Shown one piece after another: positions 34,775 through 43,093 of a stretch of DNA of 64,000 nucleotides. The stretch lies in contig CAZZAM010000006.1 of the NCBI GenBank assembly GCA_964652775.1, positions 76,842 through 140,841 of the forward strand, given 5' to 3'. Under the pieces are notes generated by a model, which searched no databases, was not told the DNA's origin, and saw only the letters and a list, made by a program, of their open reading frames with translations. This DNA is from UBA11346 sp038060575. GTDB lineage: Bacteria; Planctomycetota; UBA11346. The first letter of the stretch is position 1. Each line of letters begins with the position of its first letter. The position numbers and the translations under genes were made by a program.

Positions 34775-35442
34775 GGTGTGCCTTTGCGTGCGATTGCCAA
34801 GATCTGCGCGGTAGCACCGCGGCAGGTCTGATCAATCGGCAGGCGGAGTAGCGCGTATCCGGCATCGACGAGTGGCAGTAAGAAAGCAGCGTGGCGAGCA
34901 ATGCGCAGCCGAATTCTATTCGCCGGCACAGCGATCCAGCGCGGCCAATGGCGTGTAGCCCGGCGTTCGTGGCGATAGCCTTCATCCTGAATGCGCAGCC
35001 CGACGAGGTGAGCGTTTGGTAGAGCAGACAGCGCACGTCGGAGGTCGAGTGTCGCGGTCGCGGTCGATGGCGGATGAGCGATGGTGCAACGCCAGCGATG
35101 GTCGCTGTTGAAAATGCTCGGCCAGTAACCTTGTTCGTAGAGCTCGGCGTCCGGTACGACCACCATCAGTGTGCCGCCTGGACGCAGCAGACTCCACCAC
35201 GCAGCGAGGGCTTTGTCCGGATGAACGAGGTGCTCCAGGCAGTGCGAGGAAAACACCACATCAAACGCGCCGACGCCATCGACATGAGCGGTGATCTGTT
35301 CAGCATCGCCGTGTTGTTTGTCGAACGGGGTGAAACTTGGCAGGATCGGATCGTTGCCGCAGCCGATATCGATGCCGCGACCGCTCAGCAGGGCGCGCTC
35401 TTCGGGCGTCAATAAACGCAGGGTTTTTGAGGCTTCTTTCAC
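34771..35442 (-). CDS. Class I SAM-dependent methyltransferase
   Basis: A 223-residue enzyme. GTG 35442 is chosen because it overlaps the GT2 stop as GTGA; the frame extends upstream to 35556 but within the GT2 gene. Motif I: RGIDIGCGNDPILPSFTPFDKQHGDAEQI. Then FDVVFSSHCLEHLVHPDKALAAWWSLLRPGGTLMVVVPD. The N-terminal KEASKTLRLLTPEE is typical of this subgroup. It is a member of the NUDIX-GT2-methyltransferase-GT9-acyltransferase unit. Confidence 0.85.
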   Translation of the reverse strand: MKEASKTLRLLTPEERALLSGRGIDIGCGNDPILPSFTPFDKQHGDAEQITAHVDGVGAFDVVFSSHCLEHLVHPDKALAAWWSLLRPGGTLMVVVPDAELYEQGYWPSIFNSDHRWRCTIAHPPSTATATLDLRRALSALPNAHLVGLRIQDEGYRHERRATRHWPRWIAVPANRIRLRIARHAAFLLPLVDAGYALLRLPIDQTCRGATAQILAIARKGTP

Positions 35443-36302
35443 GTCGATGCTCTGCCCAAGCGCTGCATGGCTTGGCGGGACAGATTGCTCAGCAAACGAT
35501 CTGCGGATGACAACTTGCTGATTCCTGATGCTTGCGTGCGTCCCCAGTGTTGCCACATGCGCGCGTGGCGGTCGATGTAGCGCGCGTCATTGCGCCAGTA
35601 GCTCCAACGATTGGCGAGAGTTTCGACCAAGCCGCGCGGTCCACGGCAACCACCGCCGAGACGATGGCGCACATGCACGGCCCAGGTGTCGGGAACCAGC
35701 CACACGCTACGACCGTGCTGCCACATCCGCGCATAGAAGTCGCTCTCCTCGCGGAAGTGCGAGCCGGCATACGCCATGTCATAGCCGCCAACTGCCAGCG
35801 CGGACGAGCGATCGATCAGTGCGCATGCATGCACGATGGGCAGCGCGGCTGGACGATCAGTGACCGCGTCAACCGCCACGCCAAGGCGAGCTGAATCGAT
35901 AAGTGGGCCCGGGCCTGCGTTTGGCGCAGTGGTCGGTAGTGTCCAGTCGGTCGTGGTGTGCAGGCGCGGTGCGACTGCCGCACACCGCGGCAGTCGCTGT
36001 GCCCAGGCAAGCAATCGTGCTGGAGTGTCGTCCGGCATCAGCACGTCATCTTCACCAAACAACACCCACGGCGTTGTTGCTGCACGAAGTCCAGCGTTCC
36101 GTGCGGCTGGCAGACCACGGTGCGGTTGTTGCAACACGGTGATGCCGAGTCCACGCAGCCAATCAGCGGTGCCATCGTGCGACCCATCATCGACGACGAG
36201 CAGCGGCCAGTGCTGCGCCAAGCGTTGATAACACGCGATGGTGCGCTCGAGCACATGCCGGCGATCGTAGGTTGGCAGAATGATGGTGAGGGCGGACGTC
36301 AT
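35439..36302 (-). CDS. Family 2 glycosyltransferase
   Basis: A 287-residue GT-A enzyme. ATG 36302 overlaps the NUDIX stop. The N-terminus LTIILPTYDRRHVLERTIACYQ, LLVVDDGSHDGTADWL and RGLPAARNAGLRAATTPWVLFGEDDVLMPDD (metal motif EDD) are clear. Later SHFREESDFYARMWQHGRSVWLVPD is the acceptor motif. The C-terminal 50 residues are basic and may touch the membrane. The donor is unknown. Confidence 0.9.
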   Translation of the reverse strand: MTSALTIILPTYDRRHVLERTIACYQRLAQHWPLLVVDDGSHDGTADWLRGLGITVLQQPHRGLPAARNAGLRAATTPWVLFGEDDVLMPDDTPARLLAWAQRLPRCAAVAPRLHTTTDWTLPTTAPNAGPGPLIDSARLGVAVDAVTDRPAALPIVHACALIDRSSALAVGGYDMAYAGSHFREESDFYARMWQHGRSVWLVPDTWAVHVRHRLGGGCRGPRGLVETLANRWSYWRNDARYIDRHARMWQHWGRTQASGISKLSSADRLLSNLSRQAMQRLGRAST

Positions 36303-36727
36303 ACGACCGCCTCCGTTCGTCCATCCAGCATCGCGAGCAGCACGACGCCGTGCCACGGGCTCAGCGGCAGCGCGGGCATCGCGGACCACGGCGCCCAGAT
36401 CGGAACTACGCCGGGTTCAGTGCGCAGCGGAGCTGGTCGCCACGGACAGCGGAAAAAGCGCGCGATCCAGCGGCCGTCGTGGCCACGCAGATCACAGCAG
36501 GGGGTGGATGCGCCGAGCGTCCAGTCGAGTTCTTCGCGCAGTTCACGGCGCAGGGCGGCGTCCATCGTTTCGTCGTTCTCGCGCGCGCCGCCAAAGCAGG
36601 TCAGCAGGTTGGCGGCGTGACGCTCCTGGGCGGGACGTAATTCCAGCAGCAGCCGTCGGCGATCGTCCTCGATCACCGCGCAGACGTAGGCCGGTAAGGG
36701 AGCTATGGGTGCAGGAAAGGGGGCCAC
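36299..36727 (-). CDS. NUDIX hydrolase
   Basis: A 142-residue enzyme read from GTG 36727. The Nudix box is complete: G-G-x4-E-x7-REL-x-EEL (GGARENDETMDAALRRELRE then EL). A strand AYVCAVIEDDRRRLLLELRP precedes it. Such enzymes hydrolyse nucleoside diphosphates linked to other groups, including sugar nucleotides. As the first gene of the GT2-methyltransferase-GT9 unit, it could regulate a sugar-nucleotide pool, but that is inference. Confidence 0.85.
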   Translation of the reverse strand: MAPFPAPIAPLPAYVCAVIEDDRRRLLLELRPAQERHAANLLTCFGGARENDETMDAALRRELREELDWTLGASTPCCDLRGHDGRWIARFFRCPWRPAPLRTEPGVVPIWAPWSAMPALPLSPWHGVVLLAMLDGRTEAVV

Positions 36728-36855
36728 GCCGGTATGCTACAGACGCCAGCGTTCCGGCCATGGTTGCCAGGCGCGAAGCCCATTCGGACTGGTCCACGCC
36801 AGATTTCGGTACACAACTGGCGCTCGCCGCGCATCTGAGGGGTGGAGACACCTCA
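36728..36855. promoter_or_regulatory. Divergent region between NUDIX unit and ECF sigma fusion gene
   Basis: These 128 bases separate divergent starts and must hold both promoters. GGTGGAG at 36841-36847 is the ribosome binding site for the gene at 36856. I cannot identify a specific operator or ECF-type promoter by eye. Confidence 0.35.
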
Positions 36856-38661
36856 ATGTCCTGTGCATTATCACACCCCTACGCAGCCATGACCGATGCC
36901 ACCATGATCACCGATGACGACGCGACGTTGCTCGAACGCTACCGCACCTTGGGAGATTCCGCTGCGTTCGCTGAACTGTCAAGCCGGCACCGTGATGTCG
37001 CCGTGCGCGTGGCGCGGGCAGTTCTTGGCGATGCGGAGGCGGCTGAAGACGTGGCCCAGGAGGCATTACTCCTGGCCATGGCGGGCGCCACGAGTTTTTC
37101 AGGCCAGGGCAGTGTCCGCGCGTGGATCGCCGCGATTGCCGCCAACGCCGCGCGCATGCGGCGGCGAGCGGAACAGACCCGGCGACGTCACGAAGAACAA
37201 GCGGCCAACGTTCCGCCGAACGAACCGTGTAGCGACATCGATGGCGACGCAGTGTGGTCGGCAGTGCAACGCTTGCCCGAGCCGGTTCAGGAAGTGGTGC
37301 TGCTGCGTTTTCGCGCTGGCTTGGAGGTGTCAGAGATTGCGCGTCATCTTGGCTTGAGTCGCTTCGCGGTGCACAAACGTCAACGCCAGGCCCTTGCTTC
37401 GTTGCGTCGCATGCTGCCGATTGGTGGCGTGGCGTTGCTCGCTCTGCTGGCTGCGCCATTGCCCGGCGAAACAGCCTTGCCGGTTCAAACGCGATCGTTG
37501 GGAAAATGTGTTATTCTCAGCGCGGCTATCGTTATGGTGATGCTCGGTTTGTTCCTCATAGGTCGCCATCATTGGTCGTTTGCATCACCATCAGCACCCA
37601 CCAGGGCAATGGATGCGGCGCAGGCGCTCTCCTTACCACCACTCGTGGATCCGCCGAATCCACCGGTTATAGCCGATGTTCCGCTGTGGCATAAATTCCC
37701 AGCGGACACGGACATGATCGTTGTAGTCAACATGAAGGAGGGAAAGCCAGCGATTGATGCGCCTGGTGACCTGACGCAAGAACTCGTGATGCGCGCACGG
37801 ACATTAACGATCGGCAGTCGCCAAGCCCACAGTAAGTATTGGCTGTGTTTCCAAGGGCCGGGATTGTGGACGGCGATTGGCAACAAGCGTCTCGAGCACT
37901 GGTCAGCCAGCGTAGGCTGGAAACTGCGACGTCACGGCGTGGCGCAGGCTTGGGACTTGCACGCCAAAGGAGATTTCACTGTCCAGGCCCCCTTCGTCCT
38001 CATGAGCCCGCAGCATGACGAAGCGCCTTTGTCGCGGATTCAGTTGTACGCACACCTCACGCCGAAACCGGCACCAGACGATGGCACTTACCCAGCGGTG
38101 ATCATTGCGCTTGACCAAGACACCGTGATTGTCTGCGGACAGGATATTGCCGACGAGTTGCTTGCCGTGCTTAGTCGTGATGGAACCGAGCCGTTACCAT
38201 TGGCAAAGGAATTAGACGCTTTGCCAACTGACGCGTGGGTGCGTTTGGTATCCCACGGTTCGCCTGCACCAGATGACCCACAGTTAAAGGATATTGTCAG
38301 CATCAATGGGGCCATTCTGCGCAACGGCGCAAATATTGGTTCTGGCACAAAGCTGCATATGCGCATCCGTTGCTTAACTGCACCAGCGGCACAAAGTCTT
38401 CTGACGACGGGTCAGGAATATCTGCAATTCGCCCGCACATGCATGAAAAATCCAGAATTTCGCAATCAGTTTGCCCAGCAATTAACCTTTATACCGGAAG
38501 GGGAACGAGGGAGGAAGGCAGCTGCACTGATAGACGGCGCGTACACATGCCTGGACCAGGTCGTTATGCAGACCACAGAAGGAGATGTCCACATCGACGC
38601 GAACTGGCCAGATTTCAATCTCGAAGAGGTGTTCGAACATCTGATTCGTGGGCCTGGCTGA
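36856..38661 (+). CDS. ECF sigma factor fused to membrane segment and extracytoplasmic domain
   Basis: A 601-residue protein; GGAG at 36844-36847 supports ATG 36856 (ATG 36889 and 36904 are alternatives). Sigma region 2 is near residues 30-105 (LLERYRTLGDSAAFAELSSR, DAEAAEDVAQEALLLAM). Region 4 is near 130-190 (LPEPVQEVVLLRFRAGLEVS, then EIARHLGLSRFAVHKRQRQA). A hydrophobic stretch at about 193-208 is followed by a strong transmembrane helix at about 217-238. The remaining 360 residues have no named domain and look extracytoplasmic. The codon use of the tail is slightly A+T-richer. A tethered sigma factor with an outer sensor would need proteolysis or a conformational relay. Confidence 0.8.
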   Translation: MSCALSHPYAAMTDATMITDDDATLLERYRTLGDSAAFAELSSRHRDVAVRVARAVLGDAEAAEDVAQEALLLAMAGATSFSGQGSVRAWIAAIAANAARMRRRAEQTRRRHEEQAANVPPNEPCSDIDGDAVWSAVQRLPEPVQEVVLLRFRAGLEVSEIARHLGLSRFAVHKRQRQALASLRRMLPIGGVALLALLAAPLPGETALPVQTRSLGKCVILSAAIVMVMLGLFLIGRHHWSFASPSAPTRAMDAAQALSLPPLVDPPNPPVIADVPLWHKFPADTDMIVVVNMKEGKPAIDAPGDLTQELVMRARTLTIGSRQAHSKYWLCFQGPGLWTAIGNKRLEHWSASVGWKLRRHGVAQAWDLHAKGDFTVQAPFVLMSPQHDEAPLSRIQLYAHLTPKPAPDDGTYPAVIIALDQDTVIVCGQDIADELLAVLSRDGTEPLPLAKELDALPTDAWVRLVSHGSPAPDDPQLKDIVSINGAILRNGANIGSGTKLHMRIRCLTAPAAQSLLTTGQEYLQFARTCMKNPEFRNQFAQQLTFIPEGERGRKAAALIDGAYTCLDQVVMQTTEGDVHIDANWPDFNLEEVFEHLIRGPG

Positions 38662-38667
38662 TTATAC

Positions 38668-40413
38668 TCAAGGCACCGGTCGTTGCTCGCCGTGCCGTTT
38701 GATGAAGCGGTCGATTGGGCCGCGTCCAAGTGGCGAAACGATGTCGCGTAGTTTCACCGCCAGCGGCCGCAGGGGTGTCGGACTCAGATGGACGTTATCG
38801 AACACGGCGGTGAACAGGCGGTGCTGCAGCAGGGGTTCGGTATCCAGTGGGATGGTGCCTTCGGCCTGCAGCTCGACCCGGCGCACCAGCGCGGGCAGCA
38901 GATCACCGCCAGTCTCTCGCGTTGCTTCACTGAGTATCGCACTCAGGGCCGCGATGTCAGAGGTCGCGGCGGCGGCTTCGCGCCAGCTGAAGGCATCGCG
39001 ACCGCGCACATGGGTGAGTTTCCACAGCAGAATATCGCGCGTAACCAGCGAATCAGGTTCCCCGGTCAATTTGGCGGAGGGGTCGTCGTTTTTCATGACC
39101 GCCAAGCGGCGAGCCACTGCTCGACCAAATGGACCTCCCTCATCGCGCATGCGGACGGTCAACTCGGGGGGCACGTCGCCATGCAGGAGGGTCGCACGCG
39201 GCAGCCACAGGAGGTATTCCAGGTCTGACTGGGCGGCAGGCGTTGTGAGCGATTCGGTGGCCAGCAGCTTTTTTACCAGTGCGGCGACATCGCCGCGTCC
39301 GGCGGCTGGTCCCGGTTCATCTCCGTGGTCCCAGCGCAGGCGAATGGGCTGTTCGTCATCGGAACGAACGAACAGACATTCCAGCCGCTGGGCATCGGCG
39401 ACCAATCCCGAGATCATGGGTTTCAAGGGCGGATCAGTGGATTTCAAGGGCGGATCAGGTTGCTCTAACGGCAACGCGATCTCGTTAGGCAACGTAGCGA
39501 GCCAATCATCGCCTGCTGGCGCAGCGAGCACGTAGCGCACACCACCGGGCGCCGGCTGCACCGCCCCACCAGGAGCCAAGATCAGCGGATCAGAAATCAG
39601 GCCGGAAGTGCCAGCGCCCAACACGAGCGGAACCGCCAAGCGTTGGCAGGCGGCGATCAGCGTGCCCAACACAGCTGGACTGCCCGGATCCAAGCGACCA
39701 TTCGCGGGATCCCAACCGCCTGGCACATCCAGATACACGAGCCACGGGCTGAGATTGCGCGCCAGCGCGAGATCGGCGCGGCTGCGATCTGCGGATGCAA
39801 CGAGACCCAAGACGCCGACATCCAAGCCACTCCGCCACGCGGCATCGGCTCCACCCAGACAGGCGGTGAGTGCGGGATTAGTGGGGGAAACGACCATCAC
39901 GGGCACGTCGCTCTCCCATCCACCGGTGCCAAGTCGGGACGCGATGTTGTCGCCCAAGGCCAGCACAAATTGCGGCGGTCCACCGAGGTATTTGCTCAGG
40001 GTCTTGATGCTTGCTTGATCTGGCCACGCGCGCGCCGAGGTGATGGCAATGCGCACAGGTCCGTTGCGTACTGGCGCCGGTGTTAAGTGAACTTTTCGTG
40101 TTTCATGGCCCACTGACCACACGACTTCACCAAGCGTACCGACTGGAAAGTGGATCTGAATGACTCGTAGCAGTGGCTCATGCGGTAGTTCACTGATCGT
40201 GCTGGTGATCAGGACTGGCCGATCATCGACCGGCATGATCGGCGGGATGACGACAACGCCGCTGACGACGCAGGCGCAGTGCGGGACGCCGTCTGGAGTT
40301 CGCCATTGCCACGGGCCCCGGACGAGGCGCATAACGTCACCACTTGCATCGCCAGCCGTGGCGAGGCTCGACAGGAATGCGGAAATCAGCAACAGGCGGA
40401 GGAAAAAGCCCAT
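38668..40413 (-). CDS. Secreted protein with possible degenerate phosphoesterase domain
   Basis: A 581-residue protein from ATG 40413 with a signal peptide (MGFFLRLLLISAFLSSLATA). Residues about 25-130 look like a fibronectin/purple-acid-phosphatase N-terminal domain (TLGEVVWSVGHETRKVHLTP). Residues 130-330 have the outline of a calcineurin-like phosphoesterase (QFVLALGDNIASRL, then PVMVVSPTNPAL where a GNHE would be expected), but most metal ligands are missing. Two near-identical PPLKSTD/PPLKPMI pieces follow. The C-terminal 200 residues are helical and unassigned. ATG 40446 is an alternative start. I treat the function as unknown. Confidence 0.6.
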   Translation of the reverse strand: MGFFLRLLLISAFLSSLATAGDASGDVMRLVRGPWQWRTPDGVPHCACVVSGVVVIPPIMPVDDRPVLITSTISELPHEPLLRVIQIHFPVGTLGEVVWSVGHETRKVHLTPAPVRNGPVRIAITSARAWPDQASIKTLSKYLGGPPQFVLALGDNIASRLGTGGWESDVPVMVVSPTNPALTACLGGADAAWRSGLDVGVLGLVASADRSRADLALARNLSPWLVYLDVPGGWDPANGRLDPGSPAVLGTLIAACQRLAVPLVLGAGTSGLISDPLILAPGGAVQPAPGGVRYVLAAPAGDDWLATLPNEIALPLEQPDPPLKSTDPPLKPMISGLVADAQRLECLFVRSDDEQPIRLRWDHGDEPGPAAGRGDVAALVKKLLATESLTTPAAQSDLEYLLWLPRATLLHGDVPPELTVRMRDEGGPFGRAVARRLAVMKNDDPSAKLTGEPDSLVTRDILLWKLTHVRGRDAFSWREAAAATSDIAALSAILSEATRETGGDLLPALVRRVELQAEGTIPLDTEPLLQHRLFTAVFDNVHLSPTPLRPLAVKLRDIVSPLGRGPIDRFIKRHGEQRPVP

Positions 40414-40458
40414 GGCAGGAGGGAGATGAGGCGAATCCCATGCCATGAATCGGAGAAG

Positions 40459-40606
40459 GCCGCAGAGGCGCAGAGGGTCGCAGAGGGCCGCAGAGACGAC
40501 AGATTGGGGTTGGAAAGCGTGCGGTCGTTTTGAGGTCGTGCATGCGAATGTCTGACAAGTCAGGTACATCTCTGCGGCCCTCTGCGGCCCTCTGCGTCTC
40601 TGCGGC
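40459..40606. repeat. Inverted repeat, family A
   Basis: Arms of 38 bases at 40459-40496 and 40569-40606 have 36 of 38 positions complementary, with a 72-base loop. Both mismatches become G-U pairs in plus-strand RNA. The sequence is nearly the same as 28164-28313. It lies between glgB and the secreted-protein gene. Confidence 0.9.
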
Positions 40607-40615
40607 AAATCAGCG

Positions 40616-42820
40616 CTATTCAGGTGCACGCCAGAAGACCATGCCAAGCGGTGGCAGCGTGACGCGCAGCGTGTGCGGGAAGCTGCCGCGCTGTTCGTGG
40701 TTGGTGGTGCGCGTGGCGGTATCGACACAGCCGGATCCGCCGAAACGTAGTTCGTCGCTGCTGAGGAGCTGGGTCCACGCGCCACCGTTCCACACGCCAA
40801 GCGGATAGTCGTGACGTGGTACTGGCGTGAAGTTGATCGCGACCAGCACATCGCGGTGGCCGGGTGCTTTGCGCAGAAAGGCGAGGGTCGATTCCGCGAC
40901 GTTCTCGCAGTCAACCCACTCGAAGCCGTCGCGGTGATCGTCGCGGGCATGCATCGGCGGCAGTTCACGATAGAGGCGCAGTGCTTCGCGGAGAAAGTTC
41001 GTGATGCCAGCGCGCTCGGGCTCGGCGGCTTCGTGCCACTGCAGATTCTCTGCCCACGCCCATTCGCGGCCCTGACCAAATTCGCCACCCATGAACAGCA
41101 GTGGCCGACCGGGCACGGCGATCTGATAACCGAGCAGCAGACGCAACTGCGCGCGCCGCCGCCACCAATCACCGGGCAGCTTGTCGATCAGTGAACGCTT
41201 GCCGTGAACGACCTCGTCGTGCGACAACGGCAAAATCCAGCGTTCGTCATAGGCATACCACTGGTGGAAGGTCGCGCGGTTATGGATGCCCGAACGCATA
41301 ATCGGATCGACCGCGAGATAGTTCAGCGTGTCGTGCATCCAACCCATGTTCCACTTGAGGTGGAAGCCCAGGCCCTGCATCTCGGTCGGCGCGGTGACGC
41401 CCATCCACGCGGTCGATTCCTCGGCGCACAACAGGACACCCGCATATTCGCGGCGCACCGTCGTGGTCAGCTCTTGGAGGAACGACTTTGCTTCTTCGTT
41501 GGCGTCGCCGCCGTGATCATTCGCCACCCACTCGCCGGGCTGGCGATCGTAGCTGCGGTAGAGCATCGACGCCACTGCATCGACGCGCAGGCCGTCGATG
41601 TGGAAATGTCGGCACCAGTGCAGTGCGGCAGCGACCAGGAAGTTGCGCACTTCGGGGCGGCGGAAGTTGAAGACGCAGGTGCCCCAGGTCTTGTGCTCGC
41701 CCTCGCGAGGGTCGTCGTACTCATAGCACGGCGTGCCGTCGAATCGCGCGAGCGCAAAATCGTCTTTGGGAAAATGCCCGGGCACGAAATCGACGATCAC
41801 CCCAAGCTTGGCGCGGTGGCACTGATCGATGAAAAAGCGTAAATCATCGGGCGATCCGTGGCGGCTATTCGGTGCGTATTGACCGCTGACCTGATAGCCC
41901 CAGGAGCCTTCGTAGGGATGCTGCGCCAGGGGCAGCAACTCAATGTGGGTGTAGCCAAGGTCTTTGACGTATGGCACCAAACGCTCGGCTAAAACGCGCC
42001 AATTCGGCCACGCGTCGGGTTCCTGTCCGCGCAGCCACGAACCGATGCACACCTCGTAGATCGCGGTCGGCTGGGCGAGCAGGTCGGCGCGCGCACGTGC
42101 CGCGAGCCACGCGTCGTCACTCCAGACGAATGTGTTGGGCGGACTGACGATCGACGCAGTGGCGGGCGGTTGCTCGGCCTGCCACGCCATCGGATCGGCC
42201 TTCACGCGCAGTTGTCCGTCGCGCGCGCGGATCTCGTACTTGTAGTGCGCGCCAGCGGCGAGGCCGGGCAGGAATAATTCCCACACGCCGTGGCTGCGAT
42301 GCGGACGCATCGGATGCCAACGACCATCGAAGCCGTTCCAGTCACCGACCACCGAAACGCGTTCGGCATTCGGCGCCCACACGGCAAAGCGCACGCCGAT
42401 TTGACCATCAACCGTGACCACATGCGCACCGAGCACGTCGCCGAGATGGCAGTGATGACCGGCTTGGAAGAGGCCGAGATCGTAGGCAGCGATCTGTGGC
42501 CAGTAACCATAGGGATCGCTAATGATGTGATCGGTGGTGCTGCCGGCAAAGCGTACCCGCAGGTCGTATGCGAAACGATCTTTGGCTGAGTTGATTGGGC
42601 CTTCAAATAATCCGTCGGGGTGACGGCACGTCAGTGCGACTGAGGTTGGTTTGGTTTTGCCGGTGGTGGCTGATCGCGGTATCACCGACACGGCGGTGGC
42701 TCCACGCAGCCAGACCCGCGCCCAGAGTTCCTTGCCTTCGAACTGCAGACCGAACACGGCAAACGGGTCGCTGATGCGACCGCTGGCGATGGCTTGGACT
42801 GTGGCGTCAGGCAGCGGCAT
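40616..42820 (-). CDS. glgB: 1,4-alpha-glucan branching enzyme
   Basis: A 734-residue GH13 enzyme that makes alpha-1,6 branches in glycogen. The N-terminal N1 and CBM48 domains span about residues 1-225 (VRFAVWAPNAERVSVVGDWN). The GH13 barrel follows: GVIVDFVPGHFPKDDFALARFDG, FHIDGLRVDAVASMLY (catalytic Asp), VLLCAEESTAWMGV (catalytic Glu) and ILPLSHDEVVHGKRSLIDKLPGD (transition-state Asp). The all-beta C-domain ends PLGMVFWRAPE. Length matches the family. It is probably cytosolic. No other glg gene is in the window. Confidence 0.97.
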   Translation of the reverse strand: MPLPDATVQAIASGRISDPFAVFGLQFEGKELWARVWLRGATAVSVIPRSATTGKTKPTSVALTCRHPDGLFEGPINSAKDRFAYDLRVRFAGSTTDHIISDPYGYWPQIAAYDLGLFQAGHHCHLGDVLGAHVVTVDGQIGVRFAVWAPNAERVSVVGDWNGFDGRWHPMRPHRSHGVWELFLPGLAAGAHYKYEIRARDGQLRVKADPMAWQAEQPPATASIVSPPNTFVWSDDAWLAARARADLLAQPTAIYEVCIGSWLRGQEPDAWPNWRVLAERLVPYVKDLGYTHIELLPLAQHPYEGSWGYQVSGQYAPNSRHGSPDDLRFFIDQCHRAKLGVIVDFVPGHFPKDDFALARFDGTPCYEYDDPREGEHKTWGTCVFNFRRPEVRNFLVAAALHWCRHFHIDGLRVDAVASMLYRSYDRQPGEWVANDHGGDANEEAKSFLQELTTTVRREYAGVLLCAEESTAWMGVTAPTEMQGLGFHLKWNMGWMHDTLNYLAVDPIMRSGIHNRATFHQWYAYDERWILPLSHDEVVHGKRSLIDKLPGDWWRRRAQLRLLLGYQIAVPGRPLLFMGGEFGQGREWAWAENLQWHEAAEPERAGITNFLREALRLYRELPPMHARDDHRDGFEWVDCENVAESTLAFLRKAPGHRDVLVAINFTPVPRHDYPLGVWNGGAWTQLLSSDELRFGGSGCVDTATRTTNHEQRGSFPHTLRVTLPPLGMVFWRAPE

Positions 42821-42889
42821 TGGCGCAGAGGCTACGATGGCCAGCAGCGATCGCTAGCTGTGGGCGTAGTTCAGCCAATTCGCAAGGAA

Positions 42890-43030
42890 ATATCCACAGA
42901 TTTCGCAGATTTCGCAGATCTCGCAGATCTCGCAGTCGCGAATTGACGGTCCGGGAATTCGGCACACGCAGGAACTCCCATGGTCTCGAATCGACAATCT
43001 GCGGAATCTGCGCAATCTGTGGATAACTCT
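42890..43030. repeat. Inverted repeat, family B, with DnaA-box 9-mer
   Basis: The left arm 42890-42935 (AAATATCCACAGATTTCGCA then GATTTCGCAGAT repeats) and right arm 42995-43030 (CAATCTGCGGAATCTGCGCA then ATCTGTGGATAAC) are imperfect inverted copies. Period-9 CGCAGATCT units fill the left arm. TGTGGATAA at 43018-43026 is an exact reverse complement of TTATCCACA. It lies in the divergent gap between glgB and the DUF4388 gene. Confidence 0.8.
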
Positions 43031-43093
43031 TCGAGGATTTACGCAACTTCTCGCAACGATGGACGGGCGTATTTCCCACCTACAACCACGTCC

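Noticed and set aside
36280..36855. Plus-strand extension upstream of the sigma fusion
   Set aside because: It is antisense to the NUDIX gene, which has an intact Nudix box; GGAG precedes ATG 36856.
40414..41172. Minus-strand extension of the secreted protein gene
   Set aside because: It passes through the family A repeat and overlaps glgB; the signal peptide begins at 40413.
43018..43026. Replication origin from DnaA boxes
   Set aside because: Only one exact box per site, no dnaA/dnaN genes or A+T-rich unwinding element nearby; the boxes belong to a dispersed repeat.
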